Position numbers and translations under genes: made by a program
In this document: piece by piece, positions 9,129-17,077 of the stretch
How the letters are laid out: every line of letters begins with the position of its first letter
Numbering within the stretch: position 1 is the first letter of the stretch
DNA from: an uncultured bacterium
Lineage (GTDB): Bacteria; Cyanobacteriota; Vampirovibrionia; Gastranaerophilales; Gastranaerophilaceae
Direction: 5' to 3'
Length of the DNA: 64,000 bases
Assembly (NCBI GenBank): GCA_949284715.1
Contig: CASDWH010000029.1
Location: forward strand, 62,001-126,000
The notes under the pieces: generated by a model
The model's database searches: none
Seen by the model: only the letters and a program-made list of their open reading frames with translations
Told to the model about the DNA's origin: nothing

Positions 9129-9335
9129 GTGGCAAAGAAAGCGATGATAAACAAAGAAAACAGAAGACGCGAACTTGCAGAAGCAGGTAAATATCCGAAA
9201 GTTAGACTGCATAATCGTTGCAGTATCTGCGGCCGCCCTCACGGTTTCCACAGAGATTTCGGGCTTTGCAGAATCTGTTTGAGAAAAATGGCTCATCAAG
9301 GTTTGTTGCCCGGTGTAACCAAAGCTAGCTGGTAG
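9129..9335 (+). CDS. rpsN: 30S ribosomal protein S14, zinc-binding (type Z)
   Basis: The start is GTG 9129 with AAAGGAG upstream. The 68-aa protein has the zinc ribbon CSICGRPHG...CRICLRKMA and ends KASW, as short type-Z S14 proteins do. Photosynthetic cyanobacteria usually carry the long zinc-free S14 outside this cluster. The short form between rplE and rpsH is the arrangement common in Firmicutes. Confidence 0.95.
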   Translation: MAKKAMINKENRRRELAEAGKYPKVRLHNRCSICGRPHGFHRDFGLCRICLRKMAHQGLLPGVTKASW

Positions 9336-9427
9336 TACCGTTTATCTTTGGCTATACTGCTAAAACAAGCTCTTGTTTGATGCAATATATTATTTAGTAA
9401 GTAGTAAAAAGAAAAGGAAATATAAAT

Positions 9428-9823
9428 ATGAATACAGATCCGATAGCAGATATGCTAACCAGAATAAGAAACGCTAATATGGTTTCTCATCCTACTGTTG
9501 AACTCCCTTCTTCTAAACTTAAATTGGAATTGGCTAAACTTTTAAAATCTGAAGGTTTTATTGCCGATTATTCTGAAAAACAAGAAGGCAAGTTTAAATA
9601 TTTGACTATAACTTTGAAATATGATGAACATAATAAGCCGGTTATTACAAACTTACAGCGTGTTTCTAAACCTGGCTTAAGAACTTATATGAAGGCTAAA
9701 AACTTACCACAGGTATTTGGCGGTCTTGGTATCGCTATCATTTCTACAAGCAAAGGCTTGTTGACTGATAGAAAAGCCCGTAAAGAAAACCTTGGCGGCG
9801 AAATTCTCTGCTATGTGTGGTAA
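9428..9823 (+). CDS. rpsH: 30S ribosomal protein S8
   Basis: S8 binds the central domain of 16S rRNA, and in E. coli represses the spc operon. The 131-aa protein has the [14 protein letters not shown] opening and ends [27 protein letters not shown]-like. It is followed directly by a terminator, which is unusual because rplF normally follows. Confidence 0.96.
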   Translation: MNTDPIADMLTRIRNANMVSHPTVELPSSKLKLELAKLLKSEGFIADYSEKQEGKFKYLTITLKYDEHNKPVITNLQRVSKPGLRTYMKAKNLPQVFGGLGIAIISTSKGLLTDRKARKENLGGEILCYVW

Positions 9824-9854
9824 TTTTTAAACTACTAAAATACGAAAAATTTTT

Positions 9855-9886
9855 AACCGTGATAGAAATCCTGTCACGGTTTTTTA
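9855..9886 (+). terminator. Terminator after rpsH
   Basis: The hairpin AACCGTGATAG/CTGTCACGGTT is followed by TTTTTT. It splits the spc cluster between rpsH and rplF. Confidence 0.85.
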
Positions 9887-9979
9887 TTGTCTCTTACTAT
9901 CTCTATTTTTTGAATACTAATGTTATATTTTAAAAACTTATATTATAATAAAATACAAAAAGAATAGGAAATAATTAAT

Positions 9980-10906
9980 ATGCTTATTAAGTGTTTGAAA
10001 AAAATAAAGTATCGTTGCCGGTGTAAACTTCATTCAGCGTACGCGTATATTTTGACAAAATTTTTTAGACAACAGCCACTTGATTTTGCAGCGTCGCTTT
10101 TGCTGGATAAACCATATACTGTTACCTCCCAGTTGTGCAATAAAAATTTTTATGATTTGCCGCTGTTTTCATATTGGATGCATATGTTAAAAGAAAAAAA
10201 ACGCTATCATCGCAAACAGTGGGAGCTAGCCTATGTTTCTCAAGCATTATACGAACGCGGTGTTTTATCTCCCGGCAAGAAAGGGCTGGTTTTTGGTGTG
10301 GGAAAAGAACAAACGGCTGCCCTCTATGCCTCTATGGGGTGTAAAATTACGGCTACAGATATGCCGGAAGATAATGCTGAGTGTGAAAAATGGCGTACAT
10401 CTAATCAGTATATACAGAAAGATTTTTCTGAACTTAATGAACGTAACATTTGTGATGAGTCACTTTTTTATCAAAATGTCGAGTTTAGGCATATAGATAT
10501 GAACAGTATTCCTCCGGATTTGAAAGACTATGATTTTTGCTGGTCAATATGTGCTTTAGAACATGTCGGTTCCATAGAAAAAGGTTTGGATTTTATTAAG
10601 AATAGTTTAAATGTTTTGAAACCTGGCGGGGTTGCTGTTCATACCACTGAATATAATCTGGTTTCTGATAATAAAACTGTTGAGCTTAATGATTTGGTTG
10701 TGTTCAGGCATCGTGATATCATAAAAGTAATTAATGAACTCGAACAAGCCGGACATTATGTTTTTCCGCTGAATCTTGATAAGGGTAATGGCTTTATCAA
10801 TGATTTTGTTGACCGTGTTCCATATGACGGGCCTTTTCATCTTAAGTTGGAGATTTCAAAGTACGCTTGTACATCTATAGGGCTAATAATTATCAAAAAG
10901 CAATAA
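9980..10906 (+). CDS. Class I SAM-dependent methyltransferase inserted in the spc operon
   Basis: The 308-residue protein has a Rossmann-type methyltransferase fold: motif I is GLVFGVGKEQ (about residue 103), followed by ITATDMP (acidic residue of motif II), a D.CWS.CALEHVGS block and LNVLKPGGVAVHTTEYN. This matches the class I pattern, including the 'LEHV' and 'LKPGG' signatures of glycan- or lipid-modifying enzymes. The Lys/Arg/His-rich N-terminus is not a signal peptide. The substrate cannot be read. It stands alone between two terminators or promoters inside ribosomal genes and codon use is AT-rich, so insertion from elsewhere is likely. The surface glycosyltransferase at 12426 is a possible functional partner. 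Confidence 0.75.
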   Translation: MLIKCLKKIKYRCRCKLHSAYAYILTKFFRQQPLDFAASLLLDKPYTVTSQLCNKNFYDLPLFSYWMHMLKEKKRYHRKQWELAYVSQALYERGVLSPGKKGLVFGVGKEQTAALYASMGCKITATDMPEDNAECEKWRTSNQYIQKDFSELNERNICDESLFYQNVEFRHIDMNSIPPDLKDYDFCWSICALEHVGSIEKGLDFIKNSLNVLKPGGVAVHTTEYNLVSDNKTVELNDLVVFRHRDIIKVINELEQAGHYVFPLNLDKGNGFINDFVDRVPYDGPFHLKLEISKYACTSIGLIIIKKQ

Positions 10907-10934
10907 TCTTTCTTAAAAAAACTTTAGAAAAAGG

Positions 10935-10963
10935 TTTACATTCCACACCGTTTATGCGATAAT
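10935..10963 (+). promoter_or_regulatory. Strong sigma-70 promoter before rplF
   Basis: TTTACA (10935-10940), 17 bp and GATAAT (10958-10963). Transcription should start near 10970, just ahead of a GC-rich structured stretch and the 9-bp repeat array, so rplF-rplR has its own promoter and a leader of about 270 nt. Confidence 0.7.
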
Positions 10964-10969
10964 ACAACA

Positions 10970-11100
10970 CGTGTCCGGGTGCAATTGGCAGAAAAGCCCG
11001 GGGGCAAAAAGGGGGGAAGGTGACCCGCGAAGCCCGCGAAGCCCGCGAAGCCCGCGAAGCCCGCGAAGCCCGCGAAGCCCGCGAAGCATACCTCCCATAT
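10970..11100 (+). ncRNA. Putative structured GC-rich leader or small RNA
   Basis: Directly after the promoter is a stem CCGGG/CCCGG enclosing a TGC-AATTG-GCA hairpin, then GGGGGGAAGGTG. After the 9-bp repeats, CATACCTCCC can pair imperfectly with that last segment. In a low-GC genome such a GC-rich block suggests a folded RNA. It matches no RNA class I can name. It might be a leader controlling rplF-rplR or an independent small RNA; the call rests on composition, promoter and pairing only. Confidence 0.4.
11024..11086 (+). repeat. Seven perfect copies of the 9-bp unit CCCGCGAAG
   Basis: The copies are head to tail without a mismatch. The unit is 9 bp, so any frame through it repeats three codons (for example Arg-Glu-Ala), but no start or ribosome site makes it coding. 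Perfect identity implies recent expansion by slippage. It lies in the leader of rplF. The rest of 10907-11239 holds no gene. Confidence 0.95.
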
Positions 11101-11239
11101 AAGTAAGCCGTTAGTTAAAGGCCGATACTATATAGCGTTTTATGTCTTAAGTTCTTATTGATTTAAAATACTAAATTGCGTCTGTGTCTTTAAATATCAG
11201 GTTTACAGTGTTAGCTAATATGTCAAAAGGAGAAAAATC

Positions 11240-11779
11240 ATGTCACGTATAGGAAAGAAACCTATTGAAATCCCATCAGGTGTAGAAGTTAAGATTGAAG
11301 AACATAAGGTTACTGCTAAAGGCCCTTTAGGTACTGAAGTCGTTAATGTTCGCCCTGAAATCTCAGTTAAAATCGAAGACAATCATGTTATTTTAACAAG
11401 AAATGTTGATACCCGCGAAGCTGATGCTTTATACGGTTTATCAAGAACACTTGTTGCAAACGCAATTAATGGTGTACACAAAGGGTTTGAAAAGAAACTT
11501 GAAATCGTAGGTGTAGGTTATCGTGCTAATATGGAAGGTACTAAACTCAATATGCAGTTAGGTTACTCTCACCCTGTTATTATTGAGCCGCCGGCCGGCA
11601 TTACTATTTCTGTTGACCAAAACACCAAAATAACTGTTAAAGGCAGCAACAAACAAACTGTTGGTGATGTAGCCGCATTTATTAGAAGCAAACGTCCGCC
11701 GGAAGTATATAAAGGTAAAGGTGTTAAATACGAAGGCGAATACATCAGACGTAAAGCCGGTAAGGCTGGTAAGAAATAG
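11240..11779 (+). CDS. rplF: 50S ribosomal protein L6
   Basis: L6 lies near the GTPase centre. The 179-aa protein opens MSRIGKKPIEIPSGVEV and has GYSHPV and the C-terminal signature RPPEVYKGKGVKYEGE. RBS AAAAGGAG. It is separated from rpsH by an inserted gene and driven by its own promoter. Confidence 0.97.
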   Translation: MSRIGKKPIEIPSGVEVKIEEHKVTAKGPLGTEVVNVRPEISVKIEDNHVILTRNVDTREADALYGLSRTLVANAINGVHKGFEKKLEIVGVGYRANMEGTKLNMQLGYSHPVIIEPPAGITISVDQNTKITVKGSNKQTVGDVAAFIRSKRPPEVYKGKGVKYEGEYIRRKAGKAGKK

Positions 11780-11789
11780 GGTGCAAATC

Positions 11790-11835
11790 TGACTAAGTGT
11801 GTCCCGCTCTTATATCTGTTCTACACTCTTAGTCA
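11790..11835 (+). other. Long hairpin in the rplF-rplR spacer
   Basis: TGACTAAGTGT (11790-11800) pairs with ACACTCTTAGTCA (11823-11835) with one or two bulged bases. No T-run follows, so it is probably a processing or attenuation structure in the mRNA. Confidence 0.4.
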
Positions 11836-11936
11836 ATTGATTAATTCCCTAAATTAGTACAATTACAATACAAGATGCCCGCATAAACCCTTGATAATCT
11901 GTTTTTCAAGAAGGTTTGGGTGAAAGGATAAGGAAA

Positions 11937-12305
11937 ATGATTAAATCAGAAAACAGAAAAGCAAAAGTACAAAAAAGACATAGATCACTTCGTGTTAAAC
12001 TCTCAGGAACCGGTGAGTTTCCGCGTCTTGCAGTTTACAGAAGCACAAAACACATTTATGCACAATTAATCGACGATGAAAAAGGTGTTACTTTAGCATC
12101 TGCATCTTCTGTAGATAAAGAGCTTAAAGAAAAACTTTCTCATGGCGGTAATATTGATGCTGCAAAAGCCGTAGGCGAAGCTATCGCTAAGAAGGCTAAA
12201 GCAGCCGGTATTGAATGTGTTGTGTTCGACAGAGGCGGATTCTTGTACCACGGTAGAATTGCGGCCCTCGCTGATGCAGCCCGCGAAGCAGGTTTAATGT
12301 TCTAA
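11937..12305 (+). CDS. rplR: 50S ribosomal protein L18
   Basis: L18 binds 5S rRNA with L5. The start is ATG 11937 ([10 protein letters not shown]), with AAAGGATAAGGA upstream; a TTG at 11916 is in frame but lacks a ribosome site and family support. The 122 aa include [18 protein letters not shown] and the C-terminal [24 protein letters not shown]. It is followed by a terminator, so rpsE and later spc genes are not linked here. Confidence 0.97.
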   Translation: MIKSENRKAKVQKRHRSLRVKLSGTGEFPRLAVYRSTKHIYAQLIDDEKGVTLASASSVDKELKEKLSHGGNIDAAKAVGEAIAKKAKAAGIECVVFDRGGFLYHGRIAALADAAREAGLMF

Positions 12306-12326
12306 AAAATTTGCTTAAAAATCTTT

Positions 12327-12361
12327 AAGTCCGCAGATGTTTTTCATCTGCGGACTTTTTT
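12327..12361 (+). terminator. Terminator ending the ribosomal protein cluster
   Basis: The stem AAGTCCGCAGATG/CATCTGCGGACTT is perfect over 13 bp with a short loop and a T-run. It ends transcription after rplR. Confidence 0.92.
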
Positions 12362-12425
12362 CGATTCTCTTATATTTACACAAATAATAAATTCTTGTAA
12401 AATAATTGTATTATATGGAGAGGAT

Positions 12426-13874
12426 ATGATACCGGTAGTTTTTATCTGCGATGATAATTATGCAATGCCAACAACTGTTGCTATTACTTCACTGTTGTCT
12501 AATAGGTATAAAACTACGCAATACGAGATTATTGTAATTACGGGCGGATTATCTTTAAATTCTGTTGATAATCTTAAAGCTGCCGGTGGTGAAAATTTGC
12601 GGATAGTTACTTCTTCTGATAAAAACTCTAAATATTTTTCAACACAAAATTATGTTTCGACTGCGGCACTTTTTAAGTTTGAACTTCCTGATATCCTTCA
12701 AGAGTATGATAAAGTAATTTATTTAGATTCGGATGTGATTGTAAATACCGATTTAAGCGAAATGTATGATACAGATATTAATGGTTGTTATGCAGGTGTT
12801 GTGGAGGATTTTTATTCGCGTACTGATAATAAAAGAATCGGGTGTGAAGTTTATTTTAACAGCGGGGTAATGCTTTTGAATTTAAAAGAAATGCGAGATA
12901 ATGATATTCCTCGTCTGCTCTATAAAACAAAAGAAACTTGTTTATATAATAAATTTATGGATCAGGATGCGTTTAATATCGTTTTTGATAAAAAAGTTAA
13001 ACAAATTTCACCGTTTTACAACTATATGTTGAGAAATAAGCGGGAAATTGGACAATTTTTTGTATTATATAATCTGCCTCCGCGACAAAAACCTATGATA
13101 ATACATTGTACCGGTGTAAAACCCTGGTTAAATAAAAAGTGTACATATCATAAACTTTGGAGAAAATATTATCTAAAGTCACCATATAAAAAACATAAAT
13201 TAGAGGCTGATAAAAATGCTTTAATCTTTTTACGTCAAAAAATTATTAATAATTTTTTTAAATTGTTTGGTTATAAGGTTAGCCGTATGATTTCCGAAAC
13301 AAATAGATACAAAAAACTTTTAAGTGAAAATGGATTTAAAGTTGATGAATCTTGCATTTTAATTCCTGAAAATAATATTCATATTCCTTACCGCAATGAA
13401 GCGGATTTGAAAGGAATTTATGAAATATTTGTCCTGAATAAATTTGGATTTAGTTTTTATGACACGGGCTGGACAGTTATTGATATCGGACAAACTCCTT
13501 TTTCAACATTGTATTTTGCAGCAAAATCTGAAGTATCTGAAATTATTGTCTGGCCTGCCGGCGGGGATTTGACATTTTTCAAAGATTGTTTTAATGAAAA
13601 CGGGGAAATGTGTCATAAAGTGAATATTTGTAATGATATTACCCAAGTTACTAATACAGGTAAAATATTGTGTAAAATTTCGGCAGGAGAATCAATTTGT
13701 GAACTATTGAATGCGGTTTCCAGTAATATAGGATTAGAAAACATAGATATTATTATTGTGGATTGGATAGGGTATTCTTCCGGTGTATTGAAGAATATTC
13801 TTATAAAAAATGGTTATAAATTATTTTACAGAAATAATAATAAATGTAACGGAGAGATTATTGCCGTTAAATAA
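12426..13874 (+). CDS. GT8-family glycosyltransferase with an extra C-terminal domain
   Basis: The N-terminal 260 residues are a family 8 glycosyltransferase (LgtC/glycogenin type): VFICDDNYAMPTTVAI opening, DSDVIVNTD (metal-binding DxD, about residues 101-103), FNSGVMLLNL (about 143), DQDAFN and the HCTGVKPW motif (about 227). Such enzymes add sugars from UDP-sugars to lipopolysaccharide or other surface glycans. The last 200 residues form a second domain beginning IPYRNEADLKGIYE with a WTVIDIGQTPFSTLYFA stretch, which resembles motif I of FkbM-type methyltransferases but lacks the usual glycine pattern. Whether that domain is catalytic is unclear. The RBS is GGAGAGG. Confidence 0.85.
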   Translation: MIPVVFICDDNYAMPTTVAITSLLSNRYKTTQYEIIVITGGLSLNSVDNLKAAGGENLRIVTSSDKNSKYFSTQNYVSTAALFKFELPDILQEYDKVIYLDSDVIVNTDLSEMYDTDINGCYAGVVEDFYSRTDNKRIGCEVYFNSGVMLLNLKEMRDNDIPRLLYKTKETCLYNKFMDQDAFNIVFDKKVKQISPFYNYMLRNKREIGQFFVLYNLPPRQKPMIIHCTGVKPWLNKKCTYHKLWRKYYLKSPYKKHKLEADKNALIFLRQKIINNFFKLFGYKVSRMISETNRYKKLLSENGFKVDESCILIPENNIHIPYRNEADLKGIYEIFVLNKFGFSFYDTGWTVIDIGQTPFSTLYFAAKSEVSEIIVWPAGGDLTFFKDCFNENGEMCHKVNICNDITQVTNTGKILCKISAGESICELLNAVSSNIGLENIDIIIVDWIGYSSGVLKNILIKNGYKLFYRNNNKCNGEIIAVK

Positions 13875-13931
13875 TGGTTGTACCAATTGAGTATATCGGG
13901 TATAATTTAGGAAAAGAAAGAGAGGTAGCAG

Positions 13932-14909
13932 GTGAAGAAAAGATATATATTAACATTTTTAATTCCGCTGATTCTGGCGGCAATTATTGCTTATGTACTA
14001 ACTCCCAGTGTCGGCAAGACATTTTTATCAAGATTATCTAAATTTGAGTCAAGTACCTGTTACTATGAGGTAAAAATTACTTACGGGCCTAATGCGGGGC
14101 CTAAAGAACGGCAGAAAATCAAGCAATATAAACAGGGGAATAAGTATTTTGCGAAATATTATATAGACAGAGATTTACCGCTGCTGGTGAATGTTAATGG
14201 CAATGAGGTTAAATTTGGTACTGCTGAAATAACATCCAAAACAACTTTAGACAAACTCAAACTACAGCATAATTTATTTGCAATGGATAAACTCAGTGTT
14301 GATGATATTAATAGAAATTCTATAACCCGTGATAGGAATTCTAATGAAGACAGGTATTATGCTAAGCTCAACGACGGTACGAGAATTGTTGTCACATTTG
14401 ATGCAAGGGGGAAATTATCAAGGATAGAATACAATCCTTTTCAATATACAACAACACTGGTTGGCGTAGATAAGAAATTAGGTTCTGTTGTTGTCGAGAT
14501 ACAAAACTTAGATGAAAATATGAATCTGGATTCTTCATATATATTACAGTCCGGCGGGCTGCAAGTATCGTATGAAGAATTAAAAAAAGCAATTGCAGAA
14601 GATTATTTTGATTACGACGGTGCCGAAGAAGCGTTTACGGAATTAAAACTGGCGCTTGGCAATGAAGATGTGTCTGACGGGGACTATGAAGAAGAAGAGG
14701 ATTATTCTGAAGATAGTGAACCGGTAGAATCAACAGAGGATGAAGTCGTTGAGCAGCAGCCTATAGAACCGGCTAATGTTCCCGGGAATATTGAAGAAGA
14801 TTTTACCGGCGTTGATGAATCCGGCGGCCCGAATATAAATTTTGAAGTTCTGGACAATCAGCCTACAGAAGGGTTTGACCGTGAGATTCCTCCGGAGTTT
14901 GAAGGTTAA
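13932..14909 (+). CDS. Secreted or membrane-anchored acidic protein, unknown function
   Basis: The start is GTG 13932 with GAGAGG upstream. A basic MKKR start and a hydrophobic helix (about residues 5-25) give a signal peptide or single anchor. The middle region (30-230) looks like an extracytoplasmic beta-rich fold with KYFAKYYIDRD and a TTLVGVDKKLG segment, somewhat reminiscent of LolA/LppX-type outer-membrane lipoprotein sensors, but no signature settles it. The last 90 residues are strongly acidic (runs of Glu/Asp) with Pro. It is followed by a terminator, so monocistronic. Confidence 0.65.
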   Translation: MKKRYILTFLIPLILAAIIAYVLTPSVGKTFLSRLSKFESSTCYYEVKITYGPNAGPKERQKIKQYKQGNKYFAKYYIDRDLPLLVNVNGNEVKFGTAEITSKTTLDKLKLQHNLFAMDKLSVDDINRNSITRDRNSNEDRYYAKLNDGTRIVVTFDARGKLSRIEYNPFQYTTTLVGVDKKLGSVVVEIQNLDENMNLDSSYILQSGGLQVSYEELKKAIAEDYFDYDGAEEAFTELKLALGNEDVSDGDYEEEEDYSEDSEPVESTEDEVVEQQPIEPANVPGNIEEDFTGVDESGGPNINFEVLDNQPTEGFDREIPPEFEG

Positions 14910-14916
14910 TATGATA

Positions 14917-14945
14917 AAAGGGCCGGTGTTTATCCGGCTTTTTTA
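14917..14945 (+). terminator. Terminator after the acidic secreted protein
   Basis: The GCCGG/CCGGC stem, with flanking A and T runs, lies between the gene ending at 14909 and the next promoter. Confidence 0.75.
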
Positions 14946-14974
14946 TTGAACAAAAATTTTGTCTGTCTTATACT
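14946..14974 (+). promoter_or_regulatory. Promoter of the kinase-birA-oad operon
   Basis: TTGAAC (14946-14951), 17-bp spacer, TATACT (14969-14974). It partly overlaps the T-run of the preceding terminator. Confidence 0.7.
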
Positions 14975-15011
14975 AAATACAGATTCACAGCAGAAAATAT
15001 GAGGAGGAAGT

Positions 15012-16061
15012 ATGTCTGAGATTGATGTTGTAACAATAGGCAGCGCGACAATGGATGTATTTGTTGAGAGCGATGAAGCAAATATTGTTTCTGTGTGTTC
15101 AAAGAATAAAAGCTCCGATTTTATGAGTTATCCGTATGGCTCTAAGATTGATATGACAAGTTTTGCGACAAATATCGGCGGCGGCGGGCTTAATACTGCT
15201 ATGAACCTTGCAAATCTAGGACTTAAGACCTCTGCTATTTTCAAAGTTGGTGATGATATTTATTCAGCGGGTATTTTTGACGCGCTTAAAAAGACTAAAG
15301 TTGATTTGACAGGAGTTGTGCAAAATCCGGAAGTATCTACGGGTTTTTCGATTATTCTTGTAAGCTTTCAAGGAGATAGAACAGTTCTTGCTCACAGGGG
15401 AGCGAATGCATTAATAAATATCAATGATATTAATTTTGACTTGATTAAGAAAGCAAGATTGTTGTATATAGCGCCTCTAAACGGCGAGTCTAACAAAGTT
15501 CTTGAACCGCTTGTTAAGTTTGCTCATGAACACGGTGTGAAAGTTTGTTTTAATGCAGGAACGACAAGCTTAAAGAAGGGATTTGATGAAATCAAAAAGC
15601 TGTTAGAAGTGGCAAATATTGTTGTAATGAACAAAGAGGAAGCATCAATGTGCAGCGGAATAATTGTAAGACCTGATACAAAGACAGAAAAATTTTCACA
15701 GGAGTTAATTCATCCGGATGTCAAAAAAATGCTTGCAAAATTAAAAGTTCAGGAGTATCAGGTTATAGTAATTACTGATGGTGCCAAAGGTGCTTATGCG
15801 TATGACGGTATGAAATATTATTACTGTCCGACCTATCCGTCGCCTGTAGTTTCAACACTTGGTGCAGGAGATGCGTTTGCGTCTACTTTCTGCGCGGCAT
15901 TAGGCAGGACAAAGCTTAATATTGGCAAAGCATTGATGTACGCATCTGTTAATTCTGCGGCGGTTGTTTCTAAATTTGGCGCAACAGAAGGGTTTTTAAA
16001 CTTTGACCAGATTGAGGAAAAGTTAGCAAAAGTTTCTGACTATACTTTTACTATTGTGTAA
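15012..16061 (+). CDS. PfkB-family carbohydrate/nucleoside kinase
   Basis: The 349-aa ribokinase-type enzyme phosphorylates a sugar or nucleoside with ATP. Seen: the N-terminal VVTIGSATMDVFVE, the first PfkB signature region GGGGLNTAMNLANLGL, and the catalytic second signature TLGAGDAFASTF (about residues 280-290, with Asp as base). Substrate specificity cannot be read from the sequence; adenosine, ribose or a sugar phosphate are possible. It heads an operon with birA, oadG, oadA and oadB; no functional link to biotin chemistry is obvious. RBS GAGGAGG. Confidence 0.88.
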   Translation: MSEIDVVTIGSATMDVFVESDEANIVSVCSKNKSSDFMSYPYGSKIDMTSFATNIGGGGLNTAMNLANLGLKTSAIFKVGDDIYSAGIFDALKKTKVDLTGVVQNPEVSTGFSIILVSFQGDRTVLAHRGANALININDINFDLIKKARLLYIAPLNGESNKVLEPLVKFAHEHGVKVCFNAGTTSLKKGFDEIKKLLEVANIVVMNKEEASMCSGIIVRPDTKTEKFSQELIHPDVKKMLAKLKVQEYQVIVITDGAKGAYAYDGMKYYYCPTYPSPVVSTLGAGDAFASTFCAALGRTKLNIGKALMYASVNSAAVVSKFGATEGFLNFDQIEEKLAKVSDYTFTIV

Positions 16062-16064
16062 ATT

Positions 16065-16790
16065 ATGAATATAAAAAAACTCTATCTTGAAGAAGTTAAT
16101 TCAACAAATTTATACGCAAAAGAGCATCTGGATGATATTGATGACAGGACTATTGTTTATACATATAATCAAACATCCGGCCGCGGAAGACTTGACCGTA
16201 AATGGAAATTTGTGGGTTGTGATAATATATACGCTTCATTTGTACTTAAGCCGTTTAATACTCTTGAACCGGTTTGTGCTAATATAACACAGTATTTGTC
16301 CGTTGTTTTAGCCCGAATGTTTGAAGTATATGGTGTTGAAGCAAGAATAAAATGGCCCAATGACGTGCTGGTTAATGGTAAAAAGGCTGCTGGAATTTTA
16401 TCGGAGGGTATTGTAAGAGGCAATGAACTTTCGGGAATTGTTTTAGGGGTTGGTATTAATTTAAACGGAAAAAAAGAAAGTTTTATAGATATTGAAAAGC
16501 CTGCAACTGCACTGAATTTAGAGGTTGGAGGGGTAATAGATAAAGAAAATTTTTTAGAAAAACTTTATTCAAACTTTTTTTTGTATTATGATAAATTCTT
16601 AAGCGCAGGATTTTTATATATAAGAGATGATTATATAAAGAGAGCCTCGTTTTTAAACCAAACTATCAAAGTATCAGGGAGCCGCGGTATTCTGGAAGGG
16701 GCAGCTGTTGATATAACGCATGATGGGGCATTGGTTTTACAGGATGACAAAAATAACATTAAAACGTTATGGATAGGAGATATATTATGA
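16065..16790 (+). CDS. birA: Biotin-[acetyl-CoA-carboxylase] ligase
   Basis: It attaches biotin to carrier lysines through biotinyl-5'-AMP. The 241-aa protein has the adenylate-binding SGRGRLDRKW loop, KWPNDVLVNGKKAAGIL and GVGINLN, then a small C-terminal beta domain. It lacks the N-terminal helix-turn-helix of bifunctional BirA, so it is a ligase without repressor function. It sits immediately before the biotin-dependent decarboxylase genes and its stop overlaps the oadG start (ATGA), which makes OadA the obvious substrate. Confidence 0.95.
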   Translation: MNIKKLYLEEVNSTNLYAKEHLDDIDDRTIVYTYNQTSGRGRLDRKWKFVGCDNIYASFVLKPFNTLEPVCANITQYLSVVLARMFEVYGVEARIKWPNDVLVNGKKAAGILSEGIVRGNELSGIVLGVGINLNGKKESFIDIEKPATALNLEVGGVIDKENFLEKLYSNFFLYYDKFLSAGFLYIRDDYIKRASFLNQTIKVSGSRGILEGAAVDITHDGALVLQDDKNNIKTLWIGDIL

Positions 16791-17050
16791 ATGAATTATT
16801 GCGCGGATTATGTGAAACTTTCACCTCTAATATTGCTGATGCTTTAAACCTTATGATTATAGGTATGGGGACAGTGTTAATATTTTTATGCGTTATGATT
16901 TGTGTAATGCTTTTGATGTCTAAATCCGTAATGATTTTAAATAAGTATTTTCCGGAGGCAGTACCGGAGGCAGCCCAAAAGACTGTTAAAAAACTTACAG
17001 ATGATGCAGATGTAGCTGTTGCAGTACTTTCAGCAATACTTAAAAAGTAA
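16787..17050 (+). CDS. oadG: Na+-pumping decarboxylase gamma subunit (OadG-like)
   Basis: The 87-aa protein has one membrane helix (about residues 24-45: LMIIGMGTVLIFLCVMICVM) and a short hydrophilic C-terminus, as in the small gamma subunit that ties the alpha carboxyltransferase to the membrane beta subunit. The start at 16787 has ATAGGAGA upstream and overlaps the birA stop. Confidence 0.85.
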   Translation: MNELLRGLCETFTSNIADALNLMIIGMGTVLIFLCVMICVMLLMSKSVMILNKYFPEAVPEAAQKTVKKLTDDADVAVAVLSAILKK

Positions 17051-17077
17051 CTATTAACTAAGAGAGGATATATAAAA

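Noticed and set aside
11001-11040. Cobalamin riboswitch or other known riboswitch before rplF
   Set aside because: AAAAAGG..GGAAGGTG recalls part of a B12 box, but the remaining conserved core is absent and rplF is not a B12 gene.
11024-11086. CRISPR array
   Set aside because: The 9-bp units abut with no spacers.
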